Shown: in pieces, positions 27,525 through 36,703 of the stretch
How positions within the stretch are numbered: position 1 is the stretch's first letter
Layout: every line of letters starts with the position of its first letter
Assembly: GCF_019431455.1 (NCBI RefSeq)
Contig: NZ_JAHYSR010000007.1
Coordinates: forward strand, 51,432 to 115,431
DNA length: 64,000 nt
Direction of reading: 5' to 3'
Source of the DNA: Paracoccus bogoriensis
GTDB taxonomy: Bacteria; Pseudomonadota; Alphaproteobacteria; Rhodobacterales; Rhodobacteraceae
Made by a program: the position numbers and the translations under genes
The notes under the pieces: model-generated
The model's input: only the letters and a program-made list of their open reading frames with translations
The model's database searches: none
Told to the model about the DNA's origin: nothing

Positions 27525-28520
27525 ATGTCGTCCTGGACACTGACGAGGCGCGCCCTTCTGGGTGCAGTTGCGGCAAGCGGATTGCTGGCGCAGGGCGCGC
27601 TGGCCGACGACCGGACCACTATCGGCGTGGTGGTCAAGATCGGCGGGATTCCCTGGTTCAACGCCATGGAGGCGGGCATCCGCGAACGCGCCGAGGAACT
27701 GGGCGTCAACGCTTTCATGATCGGGCCGACCAGCGCCGACCCCGCACTTCAGGTCCGCGCCATCGAGGATCTGATCGCGCAAGGCGTCGATGTGATCGGC
27801 GTGGTCCCGAACGATGCCGATGTGCTGGAACCCGTGCTGGCCCGCGCACAGGCAGCGGGGATCAAGGTCGTCACCCATGAATCGCCCGGCCAGCAGAACG
27901 TGGACTGGAATTTCGAACTGGCCTCGGCGGTGGGATTCGGCGAGGCTTACGGACAGCAACTGGCCGAGATGCTGGGCGGCGAGGGGCAATATGCCGTCTT
28001 TGTCGGCGGGCTGACAGTGCCCCTGCACAATGCCTGGGCCGATGCCGCCATCGCCTGGATCGAGGCGAACCACCCCGAGATGGAACTGGTCGGCGACCGC
28101 TTCGGCGTGGCCGAGGACGTGGACGCCTCGCGCCGCACGGCGCTGGACCTGATGCGCGCCCATGAGGGTCTGCGCGGCTTCCTGGCCTTCGGCAGCCAGG
28201 GCCCCATCGGCGCGGCTCGCGCCGTCGAGGAACGCCGCCGGGGCGGCGAGGTCGTCGTTCTGGGGCCGTTCTCGCCCGGACAGGGCCGCACGCTGATGCA
28301 TGACGGCATCCTGTCGGGCGGCTACATGTGGAACCCCAAGCAGGCGGGCGAGGTCTTCGTGACGCTTGGCACGATGCTGGCCAATGACGAGCCGATCGAG
28401 GCAGGCATGGAGATCGAGGGGCTGGGCGTGATCGAGCCGGAGGGCCGCAACATCATCGTGGACCAGCTTGTCGAGATCAACACCGACACCGTGGACGATC
28501 TGGCCGCGATGGGTCTGTGA
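27525..28520 (+). CDS. Sugar ABC transporter periplasmic binding protein (CUT2 type)
   Basis: A 331-residue periplasmic sugar-binding protein of the RbsB/RhaS/LsrB type. The N terminus has a twin-arginine-like signal (LTRRALLGAVAASGLLAQGALA). The mature protein starts TIGVVVKIGGIPWFNAMEAGI and shows the DPALQVRAIEDLIAQGVDVIGVVPND and VVTHESPGQQNVDWNFEL pattern seen in rhamnose and autoinducer-2 binders. The specific sugar is not certain. It is the first gene of the operon, preceded by a GGAGGAAAG ribosome-binding site and the LacI operator. Confidence 0.9.
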   Translation: MSSWTLTRRALLGAVAASGLLAQGALADDRTTIGVVVKIGGIPWFNAMEAGIRERAEELGVNAFMIGPTSADPALQVRAIEDLIAQGVDVIGVVPNDADVLEPVLARAQAAGIKVVTHESPGQQNVDWNFELASAVGFGEAYGQQLAEMLGGEGQYAVFVGGLTVPLHNAWADAAIAWIEANHPEMELVGDRFGVAEDVDASRRTALDLMRAHEGLRGFLAFGSQGPIGAARAVEERRRGGEVVVLGPFSPGQGRTLMHDGILSGGYMWNPKQAGEVFVTLGTMLANDEPIEAGMEIEGLGVIEPEGRNIIVDQLVEINTDTVDDLAAMGL

Positions 28521-28577
28521 TCCACACCGGGCGGGGCCGTGCCGGTCCCGCCCTTCTCTTGTCCGACGGAGGGTCTG

Positions 28578-30083
28578 ATGCCCGAACCCGATCCGCAGGG
28601 TGCAAGCCTTTTGCGGCTGGCCCATGTCTCGAAGCGCTTTGGCGGCGTGCAGGCGCTGGACGACATCGCCTTTGACGTCCGCCCCGGCGAGGTGCTGTGC
28701 CTTGCCGGCGAGAATGGCTGCGGCAAGTCCACGCTGATCAAGGTGATCAGTGGCGTCCATCGCCCCGAACCCGGCGCCGTGATGGAGTGGGAGGGGCGCG
28801 ACATCAGCGGCCTGACCCCCGCGGAGGCGCGCGCGCTTGGCATCCAGGTCATCTGGCAGGATCTGGCGCTTTTCCCCGAGATGAGCGTGGCCGAGAACAT
28901 CGCATTCGAACGCAATCTGGGCGCGCGGCCGCGACTGGTGAACCGCAAGGCCATGCGCGCCGAGGCCGCCGCCGTGCTGGCGCGGTTGGACGTGGACCTA
29001 CCGCTGTCGATGCCCGTTGGGCGCCTGTCCATCGCCAACCGCCAGCTTGTTGCCATAGCCCGCGCCCTGGTGGCCGAGGCACGGCTGGTCTTCATGGACG
29101 AGCCGACCGCATCCCTGTCGCAGCGCGAGACGGATGCGCTGATCGCCATCGTCCACCGCCTCAGCGCGCAGGGGATCGCGGTCGTCTTCGTCTCGCACCG
29201 CCTGAAGGAGGTGCTGGAAATCTGCACCCGCGTCACCGTGCTGCGCGACGGCCGCCTGGTCGGCACCTATCCGACGGCGGGCATGACGCAGGCGCGGCTG
29301 ACCGAATTGATGACCGGGGCCAGCTTCAATTACGCGCCCCGCCCGGAAGCGCGGCCCGCAGCACCCCTGCTGGAACTGCGCGGGCTGACGCGGCATGGCG
29401 AATATCACGACATTGACCTGACCGTCGCCCCGGGCGAGATCGTCGGCCTGACCGGGCGCCTTGGCTCTGGGCGCACCGAATTGGCGCTGAGCCTCTTCGG
29501 CATGACCCGCCCGGATGCCGGCACGATCCTGTGGCAGGGCCAGCCCCTGCGGATGCGCCATAACCGCGACGCGATCCGCATGGGCATCGCCTATATGTCC
29601 GAGGACCGGCTGTCGCTTGGCCTCGTGCAGCCGCAATCCATCGCCGACAATACTGTGGTGACGGTGCTGGACCGCGTTCTGGGCCGTCTGGGCCTGATCT
29701 CGCCCGCGCGCAAATCCGCGCTGGTGCGCGACTGGCTGACGCAACTGCGCGTCAAGATCGGACAACCCACGGATGCGGTCTCGACCCTGTCCGGAGGCAA
29801 TCAGCAGCGCGTGGTTCTGGCCAAATGGCTGGCCACCGCACCGAAACTTCTGATCCTGGACAGCCCCACGGTCGGCGTCGATGTCGGCGCGCGGGCGGGC
29901 ATCTTCGCCATCGTGGACGAGCTGGCGCGTCAGGGTCTGGCGATCCTGCTGATCTCGGACGAGGCGCCCGAGGTCTTCTTCAACGCCGACCGCATCCTGC
30001 ACATGCGCGAGGGTCGGCTGATCGAGGAATTTATCCCCGCCCGCAGCACGCTGGCCGAACTGGAAGAGGCCGTCCATGCCTGA
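28578..30083 (+). CDS. Sugar ABC transporter ATPase with two nucleotide-binding domains
   Basis: A 501-residue CUT2-type double ATPase. The first domain has Walker A GENGCGKST, Walker B LVFMDEPTASLS and the switch His in VSHRLKEV. The second has the degenerate Walker A GRLGSGRTE, signature LSGGNQQRVVLAKWL and LLILDSPTVGVDVGARA. The degenerate second P-loop is normal for this class. I chose the ATG at 28578 with the GGAGGG site upstream. It overlaps the first permease gene by 8 bases. Confidence 0.93.
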   Translation: MPEPDPQGASLLRLAHVSKRFGGVQALDDIAFDVRPGEVLCLAGENGCGKSTLIKVISGVHRPEPGAVMEWEGRDISGLTPAEARALGIQVIWQDLALFPEMSVAENIAFERNLGARPRLVNRKAMRAEAAAVLARLDVDLPLSMPVGRLSIANRQLVAIARALVAEARLVFMDEPTASLSQRETDALIAIVHRLSAQGIAVVFVSHRLKEVLEICTRVTVLRDGRLVGTYPTAGMTQARLTELMTGASFNYAPRPEARPAAPLLELRGLTRHGEYHDIDLTVAPGEIVGLTGRLGSGRTELALSLFGMTRPDAGTILWQGQPLRMRHNRDAIRMGIAYMSEDRLSLGLVQPQSIADNTVVTVLDRVLGRLGLISPARKSALVRDWLTQLRVKIGQPTDAVSTLSGGNQQRVVLAKWLATAPKLLILDSPTVGVDVGARAGIFAIVDELARQGLAILLISDEAPEVFFNADRILHMREGRLIEEFIPARSTLAELEEAVHA

Positions 30084-31086
30084 GATCCTGCGCGCGGTGG
30101 GCGCGACCGAACGCTGGCTGATGGTGGTGATCGCAGTCATCTGCCTTGGCCTGTCGCTGGCCACCGATACGTTCCTGACTCTGGTCAACCTGTTCGATCT
30201 GCTGAATTATTCAGCGGTGAACCTGATCTTCGCGGCGGGGCTTCTTGTCGTGCTGATCGCGGGCGGGATCGACATCTCGTTCGCGGCGGCGGCCTCGGTC
30301 GTGCAATATCTGGCCGTGACGATCCTGATGCAGATCGGCGGTGGCAACTGGGCCATCGGGCTGCTGCTGGCCGGGCTGATCGGCTTCGGCCTGGGCGCGA
30401 TCAACGCGGCGCTGATCCATCATTTCCGCCTGGTCTCGATCGTCGTGACCATCGCGACCTTCAACCTGTTCTTCGGCCTGCTGATGTTCTTCACGGGCGG
30501 CGTCTCGATCTACGCCCTGCCGGGCTGGCTGAGCCGCCGCATCATCCTGTTCGAACACGAGACCGCCTCGGGCTGGGCCGAGATCACGCTGCCCGTTCTG
30601 GTCATGGTCGTGATGCTGGCCGCGACCTGGTTCATGCTGCGCCGCCTGAATTTCGGGCGCCAGCTTTTCGCGATGGGCGACAATCCCGAAGGCGCGCGGC
30701 GGCTTGGGATCAATCTGGGCGCGATGCATTACCTGGCCTATGGCTGGCTGGGTCTCTGCGCCGGCATCGCGGGGCTGATGCAGGTCCATTACGCGCGCGA
30801 GGTTGTGCCCAACGCGCTCTATGGCCGAGAACTTGAGGTTCTGGCCGCCGTCGTTCTGGGCGGGGCGCGGCTGGGGGGCGGGCGCGGCACCTTGCTGGGT
30901 GCGGTGCTGGGCCTTGCGCTGGTCTCGATAACGCAGAACGGTCTGAACCTGCTGGGCGTGTCGCCCTTTGCCTTCCGCATGATCGTGGGGCTGATCATCC
31001 TGATCGCCATCAGCATGTCGTCGGAAACCCTGCGCGGCCTGACCGAGGGCCTGCGCCGCCGCCGCATCCGCGAGGCACAATCATGA
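30076..31086 (+). CDS. Sugar ABC transporter permease 1
   Basis: A 336-residue inner-membrane permease of the RbsC/BPD_transp_2 family with about eight to ten hydrophobic spans, including VLIAGGIDISFAAAASVVQYL and the family glycine-rich GGARLGGGRGTLLGAVLGLAL. It overlaps the ATPase gene upstream and the second permease gene downstream (ATGA). CUT2 importers often use one permease as a homodimer; the two different permeases here probably form a heterodimer. Confidence 0.92.
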   Translation: MPEILRAVGATERWLMVVIAVICLGLSLATDTFLTLVNLFDLLNYSAVNLIFAAGLLVVLIAGGIDISFAAAASVVQYLAVTILMQIGGGNWAIGLLLAGLIGFGLGAINAALIHHFRLVSIVVTIATFNLFFGLLMFFTGGVSIYALPGWLSRRIILFEHETASGWAEITLPVLVMVVMLAATWFMLRRLNFGRQLFAMGDNPEGARRLGINLGAMHYLAYGWLGLCAGIAGLMQVHYAREVVPNALYGRELEVLAAVVLGGARLGGGRGTLLGAVLGLALVSITQNGLNLLGVSPFAFRMIVGLIILIAISMSSETLRGLTEGLRRRRIREAQS

Positions 31087-32087
31087 AAGGCGCCGTGATG
31101 ACGCGTTTTCTTTCACCCGCCGGCCGTCAGACGACCCCGGCCCTGCGCGAGAACATGGCGCTGGTGGCGGTGCTGGTGGTGCTGGTCCTGCTGTTCGCGT
31201 CGCTCAGCGACCGGTTCCTGACCGCCGCGACGTTCCTGTCGATCGGCTATCAGCTGCCGGAACTGGGCCTGCTGACGCTGGCCATGCTGATCCCAATCCT
31301 GTCAGGCGGCTTCAACCTGGCTGCGACCTTCTCGGCCAATATCGCGGGGCTTCTTCTGGCGTCGGTCCTGATCTGGGGCGGGGGCGCGGCGGCGGGGCCG
31401 GTCGTGCTGGTCGCCGCGATCCTTGCCGCGCTGGCGGGTGGGGCGCTGATCGGCTGGGTTCTGGGCGTGGTCGTCGCGAGGACCGGGGCGCATCCGATCC
31501 TGGCCTCGCTGGCGATGATGATCTTCCTGCGGGGCCTGGGCGAGTTCCTGACCCGCGGCGGCAGCGTCTCGGGCTTTCCGCCCGCGCTGCTGTGGCTGGG
31601 GCAGGGGCAGGTGGCGGGTGTGCCGGTCCCGCTGATCGTGTTCGGCTTCTGCGCAATCCTCTGGGCGGTGATCCTGAACCGGACGCGGCTGGGGTTCTCG
31701 ATCTATCAACTTGGATCGAACCTCGAGGCGACGCGCTATTCCGGCGTGGACACCCGCCGCGCGCTGACGATGGTCTATGTGCTGTCAGGGCTGATGTGCG
31801 CGGTGGCGGGCATCATCATGGCGGCGCGCTTCAACTCGGTCCGGGTCGGTCATGGCGAGGCCTATCTGCTGATCACGGTGCTGGCCTGCTTTCTGGGCCG
31901 CGTCGATCCGTTCGGCGGCTTCGGCCGGGTCATGCCGGTCGTCCTGGCGCTGGTGATCCTGCAGGTGATCGGCTCGGGGCTGAACCTGATCGGCACGAAC
32001 CAGCATCTGGCCACCGCGCTGTGGGGGGCGATCCTGATCGCGGTGATGGTCGCGCGCCATCTCTGGGGCCGTTGGGCAGCCCGATGA
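31083..32087 (+). CDS. Sugar ABC transporter permease 2
   Basis: A 334-residue second RbsC-type permease with hydrophobic helices throughout, and the loops PILSGGFNLAATFSANIAGLL and FLGRVDPFGGFGRVMPVVLAL. The start ATG overlaps the previous stop. An internal ATG five codons later is a possible alternative start. It ends 42 bases before the epimerase gene. Confidence 0.9.
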   Translation: MKGAVMTRFLSPAGRQTTPALRENMALVAVLVVLVLLFASLSDRFLTAATFLSIGYQLPELGLLTLAMLIPILSGGFNLAATFSANIAGLLLASVLIWGGGAAAGPVVLVAAILAALAGGALIGWVLGVVVARTGAHPILASLAMMIFLRGLGEFLTRGGSVSGFPPALLWLGQGQVAGVPVPLIVFGFCAILWAVILNRTRLGFSIYQLGSNLEATRYSGVDTRRALTMVYVLSGLMCAVAGIIMAARFNSVRVGHGEAYLLITVLACFLGRVDPFGGFGRVMPVVLALVILQVIGSGLNLIGTNQHLATALWGAILIAVMVARHLWGRWAAR

Positions 32088-32129
32088 AATCCTTTTCCGA
32101 AAACAGAATGACCTTGCAAGGACAGTGAC

Positions 32130-32984
32130 ATGACGATCAGCGGCTTTGGCGTGCATACCGCGATGTGGGCGATGGAATGGAACCGCGAGGCGGCGGAATA
32201 CGCCATCCCCGAGGCCGTGCGCCACGACATCGCGTTTCTGGAAATCACCATGCTGGACCCCGAAGGCGTGGACGCGGCCCATACCCGCGCGCTGCTTGAA
32301 AAGCATCAGGTCGCCTGCGTGGCCTCGCTAGGCCTTCCCCTTGACCGGCTGCCCACGAACAACCCCGACGGCGCGCTGGATTTCCTGAAGATGGCGCTGG
32401 ACGTGACTGCCTCGATCGGGGCCGAGGCGATGAGCGGCGTCCTCTACGGCGGCATCGGTCAGCGCACCGGCAAGCGCCCGACCCAGGCCGAATACGACGC
32501 CACCGCCCGCGTGGTCGAGAAGGCCGCCGCCTATGCCCGCACCAAGGGCCTTGGCTTTGGCCTTGAGGCCGTGAACCGCTACGAGAACCACCTGCTGAAC
32601 TCGGCCGATCAGGCGGTCCGCCTGTGCGAACGTGTGGGCGCCGAGAATGTCTTTGTCCATCTGGACACCTACCACATGAACATCGAGGAAAAGGGCCTGG
32701 CCAACGGCATCCTGCGTGCGCGCGAGCATCTGAAATACATCCACCTGTCGGCATCCGATCGCGGCACGCCCGGCATGGACACGATCCAGTGGGACGAGGT
32801 CTTCGGCGCGCTGGCCGCCATCGGCTTCAAGGGGGGCATGGCGATGGAGAGCTTCATCACCGTGCCGCCGCAGATCGCCGACGCGCTGTCGGTCTGGCGC
32901 GATGTCGCCCCCTCGCGCGAGGAGGTGCTGACCGAGGGTCTGTCTTTTCTCAAGATGAAAGCGCGGCAATATGGGCTGATCTGA
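32130..32984 (+). CDS. Ketose 3-epimerase-like TIM-barrel sugar isomerase
   Basis: A 284-residue xylose-isomerase-like TIM barrel resembling D-tagatose/D-psicose 3-epimerases. The expected metal ligands are present: Glu in GLEAVNRYE, Asp in HLDTYHMN, His in YIHLSASDRG and Glu in MAMESF. The family interconverts C3-epimeric ketohexoses such as psicose and fructose. The location after an importer and before a kinase suggests that it converts an imported rare ketose to a common one. L-ribulose or inosose-type substrates remain possible. An AAGGA ribosome-binding site precedes the ATG. Confidence 0.85.
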   Translation: MTISGFGVHTAMWAMEWNREAAEYAIPEAVRHDIAFLEITMLDPEGVDAAHTRALLEKHQVACVASLGLPLDRLPTNNPDGALDFLKMALDVTASIGAEAMSGVLYGGIGQRTGKRPTQAEYDATARVVEKAAAYARTKGLGFGLEAVNRYENHLLNSADQAVRLCERVGAENVFVHLDTYHMNIEEKGLANGILRAREHLKYIHLSASDRGTPGMDTIQWDEVFGALAAIGFKGGMAMESFITVPPQIADALSVWRDVAPSREEVLTEGLSFLKMKARQYGLI

Positions 32985-32999
32985 CAGAAAGGCCCCGAC

Positions 33000-33662
33000 A
33001 TGAACCCGACCCCTGCCCCCTCCATGCGCGGCCGCGCAGCAATCTCCCGCACCAGGCTGGCGGAACGGCTGGCGCCCCTGGCGGCCGGGCCTTCGCGTCG
33101 CTTCGTCGCTCTGGCGGGGCCTCCGGGCGCGGGCAAGAGCACCTTGGCCGAGGCGCTGCTGGCCGATCTGTCGCGCACCCATCCGGGCCGGGTGGCGATC
33201 CTGCCGATGGACGGGTTCCACTACGACGACCTCTGGTTGGAACCGCAGGGCCTGCGCCCACGCAAGGGCGCGCCCTTCACCTTTGATGTGCGCGGCCTTG
33301 CGGCAACACTGGCGCGGCTGCGGGCCGATGACGGGCCGGTCGCGGTGCCGGTCTTCGACCGCGCAATCGAGATCGCCCGCGCCGGCGCCCGCATCATCGA
33401 CCCGGCCATCCGGCTGGTCCTGGTCGAAGGGAATTACCTGATTCTGGACGATCCCGAATGGCACCCCTTGGCGGCGCATTTCGACCTGACGGTCGCACTG
33501 GATGTGCCTTTGTCGGAACTGGAACGGCGGCTGCTTCGCCGCTGGCACCACCTGCCCGAGGCCGAGGCCCGGCAAAAGGTCGATGCGAATGACCTGCCCA
33601 ATGCGCGGCTGGTCGTGTCCTCGTCGCGGATGGCGGACCTGGTGGTAAAAGGCGAGGACTGA
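33000..33662 (+). CDS. P-loop sugar or nucleoside kinase (FrcK/uridine-kinase-like)
   Basis: A 220-residue P-loop kinase with Walker A GPPGAGKS (residues 40-47), the substrate segment LPMDGFHYDDLWLEPQG, VPVFDRAIEIARAG and the strand LVLVEGNYLIL. This is the uridine-kinase/pantothenate-kinase-like fold also used by FrcK, which accompanies a fructose ABC importer in rhizobia. As the last gene of the sugar operon it probably phosphorylates the sugar after epimerisation. Its start is 15 bases after the epimerase stop. Confidence 0.85.
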   Translation: MNPTPAPSMRGRAAISRTRLAERLAPLAAGPSRRFVALAGPPGAGKSTLAEALLADLSRTHPGRVAILPMDGFHYDDLWLEPQGLRPRKGAPFTFDVRGLAATLARLRADDGPVAVPVFDRAIEIARAGARIIDPAIRLVLVEGNYLILDDPEWHPLAAHFDLTVALDVPLSELERRLLRRWHHLPEAEARQKVDANDLPNARLVVSSSRMADLVVKGED

Positions 33663-33870
33663 CTCGTGAGCCGCTCCAACACTTTCGGCGCCGCCGAAAT
33701 CGTTCGCGTCGCTTGAATCCGAAGGGAAAGGGCGCTTACGTCTCAGGCTGCCTTTCTGCAACAATGCCCGGCGAACAACTGAAAGCCCAAACCGCAGCGC
33801 GCGGGCGCGCGCCGAGCCTCGGCTGATGGGCGCCACAACAATCAGAATGGCCGGGTGAGTTGACGAAAAG

Positions 33871-34773
33871 CTAGCTGTCCGAGGGTCTGTCCTGCCACGA
33901 GAGGCTCTGGCGCAGCACATCATGCACATCCGACATCGTCAGCCCCTGCATGGCCGAGGCGCTCTGGATGATGGCAAAGCTTTCCCAGGTTTCTGGAATG
34001 AAGACCCGCATCCGCAGGTTCAGCCCGCCGGCGTAATCCGCCGCCATCAGGCGGTTGACGACCGCCAGCCCCTCACCCTCGGAAACAAGGCGGCAAATGG
34101 GGCCAACCCCCTCGACCGAAATGCGCGAATAAGGGGTTCTGGCCGTCTGTCGGAAAGCCGCGACAACCGCCTGCCACGAAGGCGCGTTCTCACTGGTGCG
34201 GATCAGGTGACGGCCGCCGATATCCTCGGGGCCGACACGCTCCAGTGCTGTAAGCGGATCATCCGCCCGCATCACGACAACCAAAGGCACGTCAACCATC
34301 GGAAGGATGCGCAGCCGCCAGTCGTTGACCGGAAGCTTCACGATGGCCTGATCCATCCGGCCCTCGGCCACGGCCTCGACCAGTTCGGGGTAGCGGCCGA
34401 ACTTGAGCGCGATGGAGAGGTTCGGAAATTGCCGCCTGAGGTCGCGCGCCAGTCGCGGCAGAAGCGTCATGGACAGCGATCGCGGTGCGCCGAAGGTCAG
34501 CACCTGATCGTCCCCCCGCCCAAGGCCAAGCCGCGCAAGATTCTGATGGGCCTCGAAGACCCTCGCCGCGCGCTCGAAGACCTGTTCGGCAGCCTGGGTC
34601 GGCACAAGCCGACCGCCTTCGCGCCGGAACAGTGGACGGCCCAGCTGCGCCTCGATGGCACGCAGATCGGCCGATACCTGGCTTTGCGACCGTCCCGTCA
34701 CCTGCGCGGCGCGCACTGTGGTGCCATGCGTGAAGACCGCCTGAAAGGATTGCAGCTGGACCAGGCTGAACAT
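33871..34773 (-). CDS. LysR-family transcriptional regulator
   Basis: A 300-residue LysR-type regulator. The N-terminal winged helix (LQSFQAVFTHGTTVRAAQVTGRSQSQVSADLRAIEAQLGRPLF, shortened here to its core RSQSQVSADLRAIEAQL) is followed by a two-lobed effector domain (about residues 90-295). It is divergent from the peptide importer operon with a 94-base shared promoter region, so it most likely controls that operon in response to its substrate. Confidence 0.92.
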   Translation of the reverse strand: MFSLVQLQSFQAVFTHGTTVRAAQVTGRSQSQVSADLRAIEAQLGRPLFRREGGRLVPTQAAEQVFERAARVFEAHQNLARLGLGRGDDQVLTFGAPRSLSMTLLPRLARDLRRQFPNLSIALKFGRYPELVEAVAEGRMDQAIVKLPVNDWRLRILPMVDVPLVVVMRADDPLTALERVGPEDIGGRHLIRTSENAPSWQAVVAAFRQTARTPYSRISVEGVGPICRLVSEGEGLAVVNRLMAADYAGGLNLRMRVFIPETWESFAIIQSASAMQGLTMSDVHDVLRQSLSWQDRPSDS

Positions 34774-34867
34774 GATGCTACCGAAAATACGCTAGACGAA
34801 GAAATATCCTAGTAAAGTGGACGCTGCCTGTCCACGGCGCCATGCTGGATCAACAGGAGGATTCGCA

Positions 34868-35845
34868 ATGGCGGCATATCTTGTCAGACGGCTGGGGCAA
34901 GCGGTGTTCGTGCTGCTGCTGGTATCGTTTCTTGTGTTCATGGGCGTCTATGCCATCGGTGATCCGGTGCAGATGCTGGTGCCGCCCGACGCGACTGCGG
35001 CCGAAGTAGAACGCGCCCGTGTGGCCCTGGGCCTCGACCGGCCGATCCTTGTGCAATACTGGCTGTATTTGCGCGGCCTGTTTCAAGGCGATCTGGGAAC
35101 CTCGTTCGTCTATAATCAGCCGACCATCGACCTGGTGCTGCAACGCCTGCCGGCCACGGTGGAACTGGGGCTGGCGGCCTTTGTCATGTCCCTGATCATC
35201 GGCCTGCCGCTTGGGCTGATCGCGGGATACCGCGCGGGCAGCGTCGCTGACGACGGAATCGTGAACGGCTCGATCTTCGCCTATTCGCTGCCGAATTTCT
35301 GGCAGGGGCTGCTGCTGATCCTGCTGTTCGCCGTGCAACTGCGCTGGTTTCCCTCGGGCGGACGCGGCGAGACCGGCACCTTCCTGGGCATCGAGACAAG
35401 CCTTGTGACCGCCAGCGGCTGGTCTCATATCTTCCTGCCCGCGCTGAACCTTGCGCTGTTCAACGCGGCCATGGTGATCCGCCTGACGCGGGCGCAGGTG
35501 CAGGCCGCAATGAACAGCGAATATGTCCGCTATGCCCGCGCCAAGGGCGTGCCGGAAGGGCGCATCCTGATGCGCCATGCGTTTCGCAACGTGCTGATCC
35601 CGCTGGTCACCGTGCTGGGCCTGGAACTGGGGAACCTGCTGGCCTACGGCATCATCACCGAGACGGTGTTCAACTGGCCGGGCATGGGGCAACTGCTGAT
35701 CAACTCGATCAACGTGGTCGATCGGCCGGTGATCGTGGGCTACCTGCTGATCGTGGTCGCGATGTTCGTGGTCATCAACCTGCTGGTCGATATTACCTAT
35801 ACGCTGCTGGACCCGCGCATCCGCCTTGGGGGGAAACCGGCATGA
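34868..35845 (+). CDS. Peptide-type ABC transporter permease (DppB-like)
   Basis: A 325-residue inner-membrane permease of the DppB/OppB class: N-terminal helix AYLVRRLGQAVFVLLLVSFLVF, then PDATAAEVERARVALGLDRPILVQYW and the cytoplasmic YVRYARAKGVPEGRILMRHAFRN loop. I chose the ATG at 34868 with an AGGAGG site. The next gene overlaps by 4 bases. Confidence 0.92.
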   Translation: MAAYLVRRLGQAVFVLLLVSFLVFMGVYAIGDPVQMLVPPDATAAEVERARVALGLDRPILVQYWLYLRGLFQGDLGTSFVYNQPTIDLVLQRLPATVELGLAAFVMSLIIGLPLGLIAGYRAGSVADDGIVNGSIFAYSLPNFWQGLLLILLFAVQLRWFPSGGRGETGTFLGIETSLVTASGWSHIFLPALNLALFNAAMVIRLTRAQVQAAMNSEYVRYARAKGVPEGRILMRHAFRNVLIPLVTVLGLELGNLLAYGIITETVFNWPGMGQLLINSINVVDRPVIVGYLLIVVAMFVVINLLVDITYTLLDPRIRLGGKPA

Positions 35846-36702
35846 GAAACGCCATCCTGTCCCTGCGCCACGCGCCCTTTGCGCTGTTCTGTCTGGCGCT
35901 GTTCCTGCTGATCGTCGTGGCGGCCCTGCTGGCCCCCTGGATTGCGCCGCAGAACCCCTACGACAACGCCGTCGTCGATTTCTTCGACAGCAACCTGCCG
36001 CCGGGATCACCCGCCGGCATGGGAGGGATGACCTATTGGCTGGGGACCGACGCGCTTGGGCGCGATCTGTGGTCAGCGATCCTCTATGGCCTGCGGATCA
36101 CGCTGACGGTGGCGGCAACCGCATCCATGCTGGCGCTGGTGATCGGGGTGCTGGCGGGGCTGGTCTCGGCCTATGCGGGGGGCTGGGTCGATGCCGTCAT
36201 CATGCGGCTGGTCGATATCCTGCTGGGCTTTCCGACGATCCTTGTCGCGCTGACCATCATGGCGCTGGCGGGTGCGGGGACCGGCAACCTGATCCTGGCG
36301 CTGGTCGTCGCGCAATGGCCCTATTACGCGCGCACCGCCCGGTCCGCCGCCCTGGTCGAGATCGGCCAGGACTACATCGAGGCCGCCCGCTGCCTGGAAC
36401 TGCCCCATTGGCGGATCATCCTGCGCCACCTGCTGCCCAATTCCATCTCGCCCATCATGGTCGTGCTGACCTTGCAGCTGGCCCATGCGGTCGCCATCGA
36501 GGCTTCCCTGTCCTTCCTGGGTCTCGGCACCTCGATCGAGCGGCCCTCGCTCGGCCTGCTGATCGCCAACGGCTCGCGCGAGATCCTGTCGGGGCATACC
36601 TGGGCGCTGATCTATCCGGGTCTGGCGCTGGCGGCCCTGATCTTCACTGTCAACGTGTTCGGCGACCGCATCCGCCGCGCCCTGAACCCGCAGGAGGCCT
36701 GA
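35842..36702 (+). CDS. Peptide-type ABC transporter permease (DppC-like)
   Basis: A 286-residue DppC/OppC-class permease. It shows the typical WLGTDALGRDLWSAILYGLRI segment after the first helix, the EAA loop QDYIEAARCLELPHWRIILRHLLPN, and ASLSFLGLGTSIERPSLGLLI. It pairs with the preceding DppB-like protein. It ends 1 base before the first ATPase gene. Confidence 0.93.
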   Translation: MRNAILSLRHAPFALFCLALFLLIVVAALLAPWIAPQNPYDNAVVDFFDSNLPPGSPAGMGGMTYWLGTDALGRDLWSAILYGLRITLTVAATASMLALVIGVLAGLVSAYAGGWVDAVIMRLVDILLGFPTILVALTIMALAGAGTGNLILALVVAQWPYYARTARSAALVEIGQDYIEAARCLELPHWRIILRHLLPNSISPIMVVLTLQLAHAVAIEASLSFLGLGTSIERPSLGLLIANGSREILSGHTWALIYPGLALAALIFTVNVFGDRIRRALNPQEA

Positions 36703-36703
36703 G

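Noticed and set aside
33663..33870. A small gene or RNA between the sugar kinase and the LysR gene
   Set aside because: The 208-base interval has only short frames without ribosome-binding sites and no clear terminator or hairpin. I see nothing supportable in it.
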